The translations under genes were made by a program, and so were the position numbers. This document shows positions 8,163 through 16,730 of a DNA stretch of 64,000 nucleotides, one piece after another. This DNA is from Priestia aryabhattai B8W22 (GTDB lineage: Bacteria > Bacillota > Bacilli > Bacillales > Bacillaceae_H), in contig NZ_JYOO01000003.1 in NCBI RefSeq assembly GCF_000956595.1, positions 1-64,000 of the forward strand. The letters run 5' to 3'. Numbering within the stretch: position 1 is the stretch's first letter; the number at the start of each line of letters is the position of its first letter. The notes beneath the pieces are model-generated. The model worked only from the letters and a program-made list of their open reading frames with translations. It searched no databases and was not told the origin of the DNA.

Positions 8163-8871
8163 TTATTTCAAACAACCTCCAGCTTCTTCTTTAGTCATAT
8201 CCCCTCTTTGTACAGCAGTCATAACTTGATCGCAATAGTATGATGTTTGACTATATCCTTCTTCATCAATTTCTTTTTGAATCTGTTCCTTTGCTTCATC
8301 GGAGAAATTAGCATCTTGTTCAGCAATGATTTGAGCTTCATATGCTTCTTGTTCTGCCTGTTCTTTAGCTAATCTTTCTTCTTCTTCCTTATTCAGTTCC
8401 TCCTCAATCTCAGCCTCTTCAGCCCATGTTTCAGCTTGATTTGCTTCATAATTATCGATTGTTTCTTGACTAACTGGAGATTCCGCTTCCTTCTTTTGCT
8501 CTGCTTATTGAGCTGATACACGTTGTTCTTCGGCAATCTTTTGTTGTCTTTGTTGTTCGGCTATTTCTACTTGTTGTTTAGCTTCCGCTTCCTCTTTTGC
8601 TTTTTGTTCTGCTAATTCTTTAGCCTTCCTTTCTTCTTCAACTTTTGTAGCGTACGCACGGAAATCTTTCTGTTCATCTTGAATTTGTATAGATTCAGAT
8701 TTCTTATTTAATTCTATATGGGTTACTAGATTAAAAGGCTTTCCCTTCCTTATCTACTCTCTGTTCCTTGTACTCTTAATGATTATCTTTTTTGCACTTG
8801 TCACAATATGTATCATAAGCTAATTGACAACATTCCTCTGTGTTACATATCTTAGATGGCTTTTTAGGCAT
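8163..8871 (-). pseudogene. decayed phage-type HNH endonuclease N-terminus joined to a Glu-rich coiled-coil gene remnant
   Basis: On the minus strand an ATG at 8871 (AAAGGTGG upstream) opens MPKKPSKICNTEECC, which ends after 31 residues at TAA 8776-8778. The frame continues as EYKEQRVDKEGKAF, typical of the start of phage HNH endonucleases (Cys-rich N-terminus, then a basic DKE..FY stretch). A one-base shift then leads into a long Lys/Glu/Gln coiled coil, interrupted by TAA at 8505-8507. It closes at 8163-8165 with a short Cys-containing end (SYYCDQVM, GGCLK). At least two stops and one frameshift are present, so no full-length product is made. Confidence 0.6.
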
Positions 8872-8938
8872 GTTGTTTAGCCACCTTTTTTACCCTTTAT
8901 TATTTAGCACATATTTTAATTTGCATACTATAGATATA

Positions 8939-8965
8939 ATAAAAAGCCACTCTTCAGAGTGACTT
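8939..8965 (-). terminator. terminator overlapping the end of the 85-aa gene
   Basis: On the minus strand GTCACTCT and AGAGTGGC form the stem, followed by a T-tract. The gene's last codons and its TGA (8954-8956) are inside the hairpin. Confidence 0.8.
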
Positions 8966-9211
8966 AGCATTAGATTTATTCTTTACTTCTTCAGGTACAT
9001 AATCTAGGAGTGTGGATATTATCATATTAAAATGCCATGGAGTAAGGTTATTACCAGCCCTTTCTTTTAACTCAGTTCTTAGTTTTTCGCCCCATACTGG
9101 ATATTTATTATTACTTTGTGCTTCCTCTAACATATGATCTACTACATTTATTACTTTATAATACTCATTTTCTTTTACACTGATATAATAATCTTTTTGT
9201 TCATAATCCAT
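8954..9211 (-). CDS. hypothetical protein, 85 aa
   Basis: An acidic soluble protein beginning MDYEQKDYYISVKENEYYK, with a WHFNMII segment and a charged end. AAAAGGAGATGGAG lies just before the ATG, and its own terminator overlaps the stop, both signs of a real gene. I do not recognise a family. Its position among phage-HNH and other remnants suggests acquired DNA. Confidence 0.55.
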   Translation of the reverse strand: MDYEQKDYYISVKENEYYKVINVVDHMLEEAQSNNKYPVWGEKLRTELKERAGNNLTPWHFNMIISTLLDYVPEEVKNKSNAKSL

Positions 9212-9319
9212 AACTCCATCTCCTTTTAGTTACTTATCATTTTCCCTTCATTAACCAAATCAAACTTGTTAATTACCTAAAATAAAAAGTCGACCCTATG
9301 ATTGACTTTCTCCACTGAA

Positions 9320-9472
9320 TTAAATATCATCCCTTTCAGTCGCTTTAAATACTGCTTTAATTTTGTAGGTATCTTTCTTACCTTTTACGGCAGTAACTCT
9401 TGTAATCAGTTCAATAATAACCCCTGAAACTGAATGGTATTGCAGGTCCTGAAATAGGCGTCTGCCCCCCAC
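9320..9472 (-). CDS. possible 50-aa ORF or gene remnant overlapping the 75-aa gene
   Basis: From a GTG at 9470-9472 an open frame runs to TAA 9320-9322. It overlaps the 3' end of the 75-residue gene in another frame. Its end reads as believable protein (IIELITRVTAVKGKKDTYK, then KAVFKATERDDI). The part past 9411 is not covered by any other gene. It may be a real overlapping gene or the displaced end of a frameshifted one. Confidence 0.3.
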   Translation of the reverse strand: MGGRRLFQDLQYHSVSGVIIELITRVTAVKGKKDTYKIKAVFKATERDDI

Positions 9473-9638
9473 CCAAAAATTTTGGAGCTTTCGCAGGATA
9501 CCCTAACGGATAATTTCCCCACCAACTGTCAACTTCACCACTAGAATTCAGTACATATCCAGTAGGACGTCCAAAAGAAGGCATGAAATAAGGGTAGAAA
9601 GCATAGTTAAAAGGAGTATAAAAATTAGAATAGAACAT
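9411..9638 (-). CDS. hypothetical Phe/Tyr/Pro-rich protein, 75 aa
   Basis: A 75-residue protein dense in Phe, Tyr, Pro and Gly (MFYSNFYTPFNYAFYPYF at the start, SFRGYY at the end). No signal peptide or domain is visible. The composition recalls small spore coat proteins, like the Tyr/Pro-rich gene at 6.9 kb. The upstream AGGTGATT is a moderate ribosome binding site. The role is unknown. Confidence 0.5.
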   Translation of the reverse strand: MFYSNFYTPFNYAFYPYFMPSFGRPTGYVLNSSGEVDSWWGNYPLGYPAKAPKFLGGGQTPISGPAIPFSFRGYY

Positions 9639-9827
9639 TTAATCACCTACTTTGTTTCAACTTGTAAAAACCTTCATTAAGATATGAAATCTTTTCTTTT
9701 ATTGTGAAGCATCATTTTCAATAACTTCTATAACATTGTCTTTATTTATAACATTGAAATAACTTTAAAAGAGATAATAGGCTATTTTTTTGACACTCTT
9801 TTTAACCTTTTCTCCCTCCAAATACAG

Positions 9828-9857
9828 AAAAAACAGCACATCAATGTGCTGTTTTTT
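9828..9857. terminator. terminator after the esterase (minus strand), also able to act in reverse
   Basis: AAAAAACAGCACA and TGTGCTGTTTTTT pair perfectly around the loop TCAA. It lies 36 bases beyond the stop of the esterase remnant. Confidence 0.85.
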
Positions 9858-9892
9858 TCAAGTTACTATGCTTTATGACACTATATATATCC

Positions 9893-10823
9893 TTAAATAG
9901 AATCAAATACTTGACGCAGTTGAGCTGCGCTTTTATTGATCGCCTGCTGAGCAAGCGGGACAAATTCATGAAACCCTAAAAACCCGTGAATCATTGTTTC
10001 ATAATTTTCGTAGGTGACGGGAACACCGTGATTTTTTAATGCGTCCGCGTAGTCTTTTCCGCTATCTCTTAGAGGGTCGTACTGTGCTGTAAGAATGGTA
10101 GCGCTCGGTAGACTTGATAGGTCGTCCAGTAATACCGGAGCGTTATAGGGATGCTGTTCTTCTTCTTTATTATTTAAGTACTGAAGGCGAAACCAATCCA
10201 TAAGATCTTTTGAAAGAAGATATCCTTCGGAATTTTCCTTCATAGATGCAGGGTGCTGATTTTTAAATCCTACAGATGGATAAATAAGCAGCTGATGAAC
10301 AATGGATGGACCTTGTCTTTGTTTTGCTAAAATGCTTACAACCGCAGCAAGGTTGCCACCGGCACTGTCGCCCCCGAGGCAATTTTGTTGAATCGATATT
10401 TAATTGAGACGCATGAGCTGCAATCCAGTCCAAGGCGTCATAGGCATCGTTCACCGCAGCGGGAAATTTATCTTCAGGAGCAAGGCGGTAATCAACAGAC
10501 ACTACAATACAGTTTGTTTCATTTGCATACGATCTGCATATGGAGTCATGAGTATCTAAGCTTCCTAATACCCAGCCACCTCCGTGATAATAAACAAGCG
10601 CGGGAAATGCCCCTGTTCCTTCAGGTTCATACACTCGTATAGTGAGCGTACGTTCATTTAATTGGATTTCTTTATTATATACTTTTTTAACTGCTTCTTT
10701 GGAAGGAGTTAAAGACATCTTTTCCATTTCTCTCAGCTGCGGGGGTGTAACGTCCTCTAAAGAAGGACGGGGCATTTCATTATATTGATTTAGAAATATT
10801 TGAATATGCGGATCTAACGGCAT
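9893..10823 (-). pseudogene. alpha/beta-hydrolase esterase (hormone-sensitive lipase family) broken by a frameshift
   Basis: An ATG at 10823 (GAAAGGAGAG upstream) opens a protein of the HSL/acetyl-esterase family. It has HGGGWVLGS (oxyanion hole) and VDYRLAPEDKFPAA. The frame breaks at about 10370-10390, just before the nucleophile motif. The other frame continues with GGDSAGGNLAAVVS (catalytic Ser), AQYDPLRD (Asp) and MIHGF (His), ending at 9893. Reading both together gives about 310 residues, the normal family length, with the whole catalytic triad. The break sits at GGGGG and AAAA runs and needs a net change of one removed or two added bases. It is a recent mutation or a sequencing error. 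Confidence 0.8.
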
Positions 10824-10915
10824 TCTTCTTCTCTCTCCTTTCAAGGTAACTCTATATGTAATGATGAATGAAATTTCAGAAAAAATCCAATATATTGTCT
10901 TCTCAGCAGGCTTTT

Positions 10916-10940
10916 GTTTGTTTTGATTAAAAATGGGTAT
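10916..10940 (+). promoter_or_regulatory. sigma-B-type promoter of the DUF948 gene
   Basis: GTTTGT and GGGTAT are separated by 13 bases, matching the general stress consensus GTTTAA-N12-15-GGGTAT. It lies about 85 bases before the DUF948 start. Confidence 0.65.
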
Positions 10941-11023
10941 AACAATTAAATAAAGAGGATGATATTCGTATATATTTTATTCTCACCTATATAAATATAA
11001 ATACGTACAAAGGAGGCACAACG

Positions 11024-11299
11024 ATGATTATTGTGTATATAAGCTTAGCTGTTGTTTTGGCATCACTTGCGTATCTTATTTACGCAGGCGTAGCATTTAA
11101 TAAAAAAATCAAGCCAACTGTGAACTCTGTAAATGCCACTTCTCAACATCTTCAAAACGAAACTGATCATATCAAAGAAAAAACAAATCATTTAAAGGTA
11201 ACGCAAGCAGCGATTAAAACCGATGTACAGTACAAAAAAGATTCGGTCAAATATACAGCCAACTCATTTAAACAGCTTGTTAATAGCTTTAAACGTTAA
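11024..11299 (+). CDS. DUF948-family general stress protein (YtxG-like)
   Basis: 91 residues: one N-terminal membrane segment (about 2-24), then a soluble helical region with regularly spaced polar residues (NETDHIKEKTNHLK). This fits DUF948 proteins such as B. subtilis YtxG, which belongs to the sigma-B regulon. A sigma-B-like promoter is visible upstream, which supports this. AAAGGAGG precedes the ATG, and a terminator follows at once, so it is a single-gene unit. The molecular role is not known. Confidence 0.75.
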   Translation: MIIVYISLAVVLASLAYLIYAGVAFNKKIKPTVNSVNATSQHLQNETDHIKEKTNHLKVTQAAIKTDVQYKKDSVKYTANSFKQLVNSFKR

Positions 11300-11331
11300 A
11301 AAAGGAAACCTCTATAAAGGTTTCCTTTTTT
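11298..11331. terminator. bidirectional terminator
   Basis: A-tract plus GGAAACCT pairs with AGGTTTCC plus T-tract around a short loop. It lies between the convergent DUF948 and YihY/BrkB genes, one base from the latter's stop. Confidence 0.9.
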
Positions 11332-11332
11332 A

Positions 11333-12181
11333 TTACATCGCCTGAGACGTATCTTTAGGAGGCGCAGCCGTTTTGTTTCGGTGATAAATAGCGTTAATCT
11401 CTCCTCCAATAACGAGAATTAACCCCGTTAAAAATAGCCAAAGCATCAGAACAATCACGCCTCCTAAGCTTCCATAAGTAGCAGAATAATTACCAAAGTT
11501 GCTTACGTAAAATGAGAACCCTAAAGATGTCAGCTGCCATAGCAGCGTAGCAGCGAGCGCTCCGGGCCATACGTGGGCAAAAGGAAACGTTTTGTTTGGA
11601 GCTAATCTGTATAACACGGATAAAACAAGTACCATAATGCCGACACCGATAATCCAGCGCAGAATATTTAAAATCACTGTTGTACCTGAAGGAAGAGAAA
11701 ACCATTCGCTTATCCAATTTAACAAAACCCCTCCGAACACTGGTAAAAGAAGCGATACAACAATTGTTACAATCAATCCAATTGTTAAAAGAATGGACAA
11801 GCCTCTTACTTTAATAAACGAGCGCTGTTCTTTCACGTCGTAGGCTTGGTTCATTGCACGGATAAAGGCGTTCATACCGTTTGAAGCGGACCAAATGGTT
11901 CCTAAAATCCCTACAGTCAGTAACCCGCCGTTTGGTTGGCTCACAAATTGAGCTACGTTATCTTTAAAGATTGCAGCCGTTTCTCCCGGCATAACGCTTT
12001 GAAGAAGATCGATTGCCTCTTCCGGTTTAATCGATAGATACGGAACAATCGATATCAGTAAAATAAGCATAGGGAATAATGATAGCATATAATAATAGGC
12101 TTGCTCAGCCGCTAGTCCCGTTGCTTGGTCTTCTTGAATTTCTTTACCAAGACTTTTTCCAAATGATAATAGCTTTTTCAT
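11333..12181 (-). CDS. YihY/BrkB family membrane protein (YfkH-like)
   Basis: 282 residues with about six membrane segments. The N-terminus has EQAYYYMLSLFPMLILL and the centre GTIWSASNGMNAFIRAMNQAYD, both typical of the YihY/BrkB (UPF0761) family, once called ribonuclease BN by mistake. B. subtilis YfkH is the likely counterpart. The biochemical role is unknown; a transport or lipid-related membrane role is often proposed. The short charged C-terminus is cytoplasmic or disordered. Confidence 0.8.
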   Translation of the reverse strand: MKKLLSFGKSLGKEIQEDQATGLAAEQAYYYMLSLFPMLILLISIVPYLSIKPEEAIDLLQSVMPGETAAIFKDNVAQFVSQPNGGLLTVGILGTIWSASNGMNAFIRAMNQAYDVKEQRSFIKVRGLSILLTIGLIVTIVVSLLLPVFGGVLLNWISEWFSLPSGTTVILNILRWIIGVGIMVLVLSVLYRLAPNKTFPFAHVWPGALAATLLWQLTSLGFSFYVSNFGNYSATYGSLGGVIVLMLWLFLTGLILVIGGEINAIYHRNKTAAPPKDTSQAM

Positions 12182-12312
12182 GATAAACCTCTACTTTCTC
12201 TTTTTTTGTTCTTTTCCCATTTTATGCACTTTTCAACCTTGAAAGTGGAGAATTTCAGGCAAAATCTCAAATTAAGCGACCAAGAGAAAGTAGAATGATG
12301 TTTCCTACACAA

Positions 12313-12345
12313 AAAAAGTTCCGGCTCAAAAGAGCCAGAACTTTT
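12313..12345 (-). terminator. terminator of the SASP gene
   Basis: AAAAGTTCCGGCTC pairs with GAGCCAGAACTTTT with one mismatch around an AAAA loop. It is followed by a T-tract on the minus strand, 26 bases after the SASP stop. Confidence 0.85.
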
Positions 12346-12370
12346 CATCAAAGTGTTTATGTAGAGCAGA

Positions 12371-12574
12371 CTAGCGAATGTGTCCCTGTGCACCGCTTAA
12401 TTGCTGCTGCGCCATTGCAACAAGATGCTTCGTCATTTCTCCACCAACAGAACCATTTGCGCGAGCCGTTTGTTCCGCGCCAAGCTGAACGTTAAGTCTT
12501 CCCGCGATTTCCGTTTTTAACTGATCAAGAAGCTGTTCAGCACCTTGAACTAAAATAGGATTACGATTTGCCAT
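12371..12574 (-). CDS. small acid-soluble spore protein, alpha/beta type
   Basis: 67 residues from the ATG at 12574 (GGAAAGGAGTG upstream). It has the alpha/beta SASP plan: a first helix with the [16 protein letters not shown] stretch holding the GPR protease site (E-I-A) and a second helix with [20 protein letters not shown]. These proteins coat and protect spore DNA and are degraded at germination to feed outgrowth. Expression should be sigma-G dependent in the forespore; the upstream region does not show an unmistakable sigma-G site. A terminator follows. Confidence 0.93.
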   Translation of the reverse strand: MANRNPILVQGAEQLLDQLKTEIAGRLNVQLGAEQTARANGSVGGEMTKHLVAMAQQQLSGAQGHIR

Positions 12575-12650
12575 GTTTATCACTCCTTTCCTTCAACAGC
12601 TTATATAGGTTAATGTTCCTTTCACTTGAAATTTTATACAACATCCTTCA

Positions 12651-12687
12651 AAAAAAAGATCCCTGGCTATCGCCGAGATCTTTTTTT
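12651..12687. terminator. bidirectional terminator
   Basis: AAAAAAAGATC pairs with GATCTTTTTTT around a 15-base loop that can fold further. It ends the amidinohydrolase gene on the minus strand. Confidence 0.75.
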
Positions 12688-12701
12688 CTTTTTAAGCTTT
12701 T

Positions 12702-13562
12702 TTATACTCGTTCAAGAGGCATTGTACAGCAGCGGAAAGAACCGCCGGATTTAATAATTTCAGATATATCAACTTCAATTACTTTATAGCCTCGTTTCCT
12801 TAACTCTTCATTCACTTCTGTATTCATTGGAAGACTGATCACCCGTTGATTACCGATTGATAATACATTGGTTCCCATCGTAAACTGCTCTTTTTTTGTT
12901 ACTTCAATTAAGTCATATTTCATGCGAAGTAAATTTAATTCTTTTTCATGTAAAGCTGGTGAAAATACGAGTGCTTCTGTAGGTGATAAAATATTTAACA
13001 CACAATCAAGGTGAAGATAAGACCGATCAATAGGAATCGGAACAACCTCATACGCTGGAAGCAGCTCTTGGATATGCTCCACGCCTTCTTTACTTGTACG
13101 GTCGCTGAGTGCAATAAAAATAGCTTGTCCATCAATCAGCACGTCTCCCCCTTCAATAGGATGGTCCGGTACCTGATGAAAGGGAATACCTTGGTGCTGC
13201 AGCCAGTCTGCTAGCACTTGCTCTTCTCCGCTTCGAATTTCGCTGCCCATTTTCGTGACAATAATGGTATCTCCGAGCGTATAGCCAATATCCCGCGTAA
13301 ATACTTGTTCTGGAAATGGCTCTTGTGCAGATAGCCCGATGACTTCCACTCCTTCTTTTTGAAGGCATTCGACAAATTGACGGTGCTGCTTTGAAGCCAA
13401 GCTCTCATCAATATTTTCGTCCGCATAATGCTTTTGTGTTTCATTAATAATTTCTTCAATCTTCATATATGTAGGCGGGCAAACAATCACACGTTTTAAT
13501 GTATCATACTCATTTTTACACCCATAACGATTCGTCATTTTAGCTGGCTGTTTCATTTGCAT
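12702..13562 (-). CDS. ykgA: amidinotransferase-fold hydrolase (dimethylarginine dimethylaminohydrolase-like, YkgA)
   Basis: About 286 residues from the ATG at 13562, preceded by GGGGGAT. The beta/alpha-propeller amidinotransferase features are present: VFTRD near residue 90, EGGDVLID, the catalytic His in LHLDC, and the catalytic Cys at 278/279 in GGSFRCCTMPL. Enzymes of this fold hydrolyse or transfer amidino groups from arginine-like molecules through a Cys-bound intermediate. B. subtilis YkgA is of this type. The exact substrate (dimethylarginine, arginine or another guanidine) cannot be decided. Confidence 0.82.
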   Translation of the reverse strand: MQMKQPAKMTNRYGCKNEYDTLKRVIVCPPTYMKIEEIINETQKHYADENIDESLASKQHRQFVECLQKEGVEVIGLSAQEPFPEQVFTRDIGYTLGDTIIVTKMGSEIRSGEEQVLADWLQHQGIPFHQVPDHPIEGGDVLIDGQAIFIALSDRTSKEGVEHIQELLPAYEVVPIPIDRSYLHLDCVLNILSPTEALVFSPALHEKELNLLRMKYDLIEVTKKEQFTMGTNVLSIGNQRVISLPMNTEVNEELRKRGYKVIEVDISEIIKSGGSFRCCTMPLERV

Positions 13563-13770
13563 CTTTTTATATCCCCCTTCGTGCATTTATGTACAGTGTT
13601 CCCTAAATCGCCTGAAACATAAACACGATTTTGCTAAGGAAACAACCCTGCGCCCCTATATAAAAAAGCTTTTTCAAGCAAGAAAAACAAAAAAACACAA
13701 TACTTCTTCTAATTACAATAACTGTTAGTATAAAATAGTCTAGTAACTGTACAGAAAATTGGAGGTTAAT

Positions 13771-15942
13771 ATGAATAAAGTAGCGAACGCATTATATGCG
13801 GGCAGAAAAATTTTATTACTACTGTGGATCATCCTAATTGTCGGATTTGGCTTTTATGCGGCTAAGCTTCCTTCCGTGCTGGGAGGAAACGGATTTGAAA
13901 TGAAAGGAATGTACAAAGATACAGAGCAGCTTTTAGTTAATAAATTTGATGTTAGCGAAGCTCAGATCATCGTTTTGTTTGAAAAAAAAGACGGAGTTTC
14001 TGACTCCAAATTCCAGCAAACGATCGCTCAGTATATGCAAAAAGCAAAGGACAAATCAAACGCGTCGAAAGTCGACATCCCAACGGCTTCTAACAAGATG
14101 ATAAAAGGAAACACAGCGTACGGAATTATCCATTTTAATCACGATGATGGAACAATGGATAAACGAGTAGAAAAGATCAGAACTCTTTCATCTGAAGAAA
14201 AAGAAGTTAGTGTAAAATTAACCGGTCGTCCTATTATTGAAAAAGATATGAATACAGCAAGCCAAGCTGATTTAGCAAAAGCGGAAGCAATCGGCCTTCC
14301 TGTTGCTTTAGTTGTGCTTCTTCTAGCTTTTGGCGGCGTGATAGCCGCTGCAATTCCTCTTATGATAGGAATTGTAACCGTCGTTACCACCATGGGCGTT
14401 GTCTATTTCTTTCATCCGTACACAGAGCTGTCCATCTTCATTTTAAACGTGATTCCAATGATTGGATTAGCTCTTAGTATTGACTTTGCCCTTTTATTTA
14501 TTAATCGCTTTAAAGAAGAAATTCAAGCAAAGTCGGTAGAACAAGCAATCAAAATCACCATTCAAACAGCGGGACGCTCAGTCATCTTCTCAGGATTATG
14601 CGTATTTATTGGATTAGCGGGAATGCTGTTTATTCAAGTTGATATTTTTCAAAACGTCGCTCTTGGAGGAATGGCTGTTGTTTTTATTGCTGTATTTTCA
14701 GCTCTTACACTGCTTCCTTCCATACTTGCTATATTAGGTACACGCATTAACCGTTTACGCATCTTAAAAGTCAGTGAACAAGGCGGTCAGTCTAGGTGGC
14801 GTTCATTCGCTACATTTGTCATGAAAAAGCCTGTAACTATGACGATTGTTTCTCTTATCATTCTATTAGTAGCACTTATTCCCGTTCGAGACATGCATCT
14901 AGAAATACCTTCTTCAGAAGCGCTGCCAACAAAATACGAGTCCCGTCAAGCTTTTGACACGTATAACGATACGTTTACAAATAAAAACACGGCCGACGTT
15001 TATTTTGTGTTAGAAGCTAAGCAAGATATGCTGAATGAGAAGTCTTTAAAAAATGCCTTTACTTTTATAAAACAATTAAAAGAAGATTCGTTAGTTAAGC
15101 AAGTCGATTCTATTTCTACCGCTTTAAGCGTAAAATCAAGTGATCAGCTTCAAGCTATGCTGGAAAACCCGCAGATAAGTGCGCAAACAAAGCCAGCTGT
15201 AGATTCGTTCATTAACGGACATTATATGCTCATAAAAGCTACGCTAGATACAGACCAAAACTCAGATCAAGCGAAAGATTTTGTTCGAAAATGGAAAGAG
15301 AAACGTTCACCTTTCACCGTTCATATTGGCGGCTATCCAAAATTTGAACAAGAAATATTCGATGAAATTTATGAAAAAGCTCCGTATGGCTTGGCTCTTG
15401 TTTTATTTTCAACGTATGTCATTTTAATGATTGCTTTTCGTTCTGTACTCATTCCTTTAAAGGCTATCATTATGAATATTTTAAGCTTAACGGCTACGTT
15501 TGGTTTACTTGTATGGCTGTTTCAAAATGGACATTTAGGTCTTACCCAATCCAATATTGCTTTAGTGCTGCCAGTCTTTGTTTTCGGCCTCGTATTTGGG
15601 CTTAGCATGGACTACGAAGTCTTTTTGATTTCGCGCATTCACGAAGTGTATCATCAAACCCGTGATAACAATGTGGCAACGGTAGAAGGCTTAGCTTCCA
15701 CTAGTAAAATCATTACGAGCGCTGCTTTAATTATGATTGTGATTACAGGAGCCTTTGCTTTTACAGACGTAACGCCTGTTAAACAAATGGGGGTAGGAAT
15801 TGCTTTAGCTATATTTATCGATGCAACGATTGTCAGAATGCTTCTTGTCCCTTCTCTTATGAAATTGCTTGGAGATGCCAACTGGTGGTTTTTTACTAAA
15901 AAACGCGATAAGTCTAGTTCCAACGAACAGGTAAAATCATAA
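13771..15942 (+). CDS. ydfJ: MMPL/RND-family membrane exporter (YdfJ-like)
   Basis: About 723 residues; the ATG at 13771 follows GGAGG. Layout: one N-terminal membrane segment, an extracytoplasmic loop (about 35-165), five more segments with the GLALSIDFALLFINRFKEE motif, then a repeat of the same plan with GLVFGLSMDYEVFLISRIHE. This two-fold repeat defines MMPL-type RND transporters, which use the proton gradient to export lipids or drugs. The conserved Asp residues in both motifs (SIDFAL, SMDYEV) fit proton relay. In B. subtilis ydfJ is controlled by the YdfHI two-component system, which is not adjacent here. A terminator follows. Confidence 0.88.
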   Translation: MNKVANALYAGRKILLLLWIILIVGFGFYAAKLPSVLGGNGFEMKGMYKDTEQLLVNKFDVSEAQIIVLFEKKDGVSDSKFQQTIAQYMQKAKDKSNASKVDIPTASNKMIKGNTAYGIIHFNHDDGTMDKRVEKIRTLSSEEKEVSVKLTGRPIIEKDMNTASQADLAKAEAIGLPVALVVLLLAFGGVIAAAIPLMIGIVTVVTTMGVVYFFHPYTELSIFILNVIPMIGLALSIDFALLFINRFKEEIQAKSVEQAIKITIQTAGRSVIFSGLCVFIGLAGMLFIQVDIFQNVALGGMAVVFIAVFSALTLLPSILAILGTRINRLRILKVSEQGGQSRWRSFATFVMKKPVTMTIVSLIILLVALIPVRDMHLEIPSSEALPTKYESRQAFDTYNDTFTNKNTADVYFVLEAKQDMLNEKSLKNAFTFIKQLKEDSLVKQVDSISTALSVKSSDQLQAMLENPQISAQTKPAVDSFINGHYMLIKATLDTDQNSDQAKDFVRKWKEKRSPFTVHIGGYPKFEQEIFDEIYEKAPYGLALVLFSTYVILMIAFRSVLIPLKAIIMNILSLTATFGLLVWLFQNGHLGLTQSNIALVLPVFVFGLVFGLSMDYEVFLISRIHEVYHQTRDNNVATVEGLASTSKIITSAALIMIVITGAFAFTDVTPVKQMGVGIALAIFIDATIVRMLLVPSLMKLLGDANWWFFTKKRDKSSSNEQVKS

Positions 15943-15943
15943 T

Positions 15944-15973
15944 AAAAAAACCCGCTCACTTGAGCGGGTTTTG
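15944..15973. terminator. bidirectional terminator
   Basis: AAAACCCGCTCA and TGAGCGGGTTTT form a strong GC-rich stem with a very short loop, directly after the MMPL stop. Confidence 0.9.
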
Positions 15974-15987
15974 CATTGAAGATTTCT

Positions 15988-16287
15988 TTATCGACTTAAT
16001 TTAGCAAAAGCGATAATACCTTCTTCATCGTCTAATTCCAGTTCTAGTCCTGCTGCGTATGGGTCTACGTTCATTTCCGTATCCAGCCAAAAGCGCAGCG
16101 CTTCAATAATGTTCAAAGTAATATGAACCTGTTTACGATCATGCACATATGACTCTGCTGAAAAGCCGTAGTCATCATCATACATTAGCTCAATCTCTAC
16201 TTCTTGAGGCTGAACTTGTTTTTTTTCTGCGATATACAAACACATCGCATTGATAATATCTTGTTCAGAAATTTTTATTGTCTCCAA
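15988..16287 (-). CDS. yxcD: DUF2653 protein (YxcD-like)
   Basis: 99 acidic residues with the DUF2653 pattern: an N-terminal helix (ISEQDIINAMCLYIAEKK), EVEIELMYDDDYGFSAE in the middle, and a C-terminal helix with alternating acids. B. subtilis YxcD belongs here. The gene starts 13 bases inside the upstream membrane-protein gene, so the two are likely translated together. The function is unknown. Confidence 0.8.
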   Translation of the reverse strand: METIKISEQDIINAMCLYIAEKKQVQPQEVEIELMYDDDYGFSAESYVHDRKQVHITLNIIEALRFWLDTEMNVDPYAAGLELELDDEEGIIAFAKLSR

Positions 16288-16730
16288 GATTTCACTTCCT
16301 CATTTTTACGCTTGTTGCTACGTACGCTTTGGAATAACTTTACTACAAGAAGAATTAAAGCTACAATTACAAGCATGTTTACCATAAAGCCTAAAATTGG
16401 GCCTAATGGTCCTAAGCTAGATAGTAAGCTTCCAAATAATAAGCCAGCAATTCCTCCCATTAAAAGACCTTTCATCAAGCCGCCGCGCTTTGAGCCAGCC
16501 GCTGTACTTTTAGATGATGAGTTTTTAGACGTATTGTTTTGCTTAACTGAATTACTGTTATTGTTTTTAAATAAGCTTGATTGGTTATTGCTTCCACTGT
16601 CAAAAGAGCGCTTTCCTGATTTATACCCTTTTGCACTTGCTACGTTTGAACCGTCATGAATAAGTGATCCACCTACTGGTGAAAACACAACCGCTAATGC
16701 GATAAATGCGGCCAATAATTTTTTTACCAT
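16275..16730 (-). CDS. exported/membrane protein with Ser/Asn-rich linker, unknown
   Basis: 151 residues: an N-terminal signal sequence (about 1-33), a low-complexity Ser/Asn/Lys linker (about 38-80), and a C-terminal Gly-rich hydrophobic stretch (about 84-132) with MKGLLMGGIAGLLFGSLL, then a basic tail. The Gly-rich membrane part resembles the N-terminal region of Tim44-like domain proteins, but the Tim44 domain itself is missing. It overlaps the YxcD-like gene by 13 bases. Role unknown. Three CATATATG-type palindromes lie upstream. Confidence 0.65.
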   Translation of the reverse strand: MVKKLLAAFIALAVVFSPVGGSLIHDGSNVASAKGYKSGKRSFDSGSNNQSSLFKNNNSNSVKQNNTSKNSSSKSTAAGSKRGGLMKGLLMGGIAGLLFGSLLSSLGPLGPILGFMVNMLVIVALILLVVKLFQSVRSNKRKNEEVKSWRQ

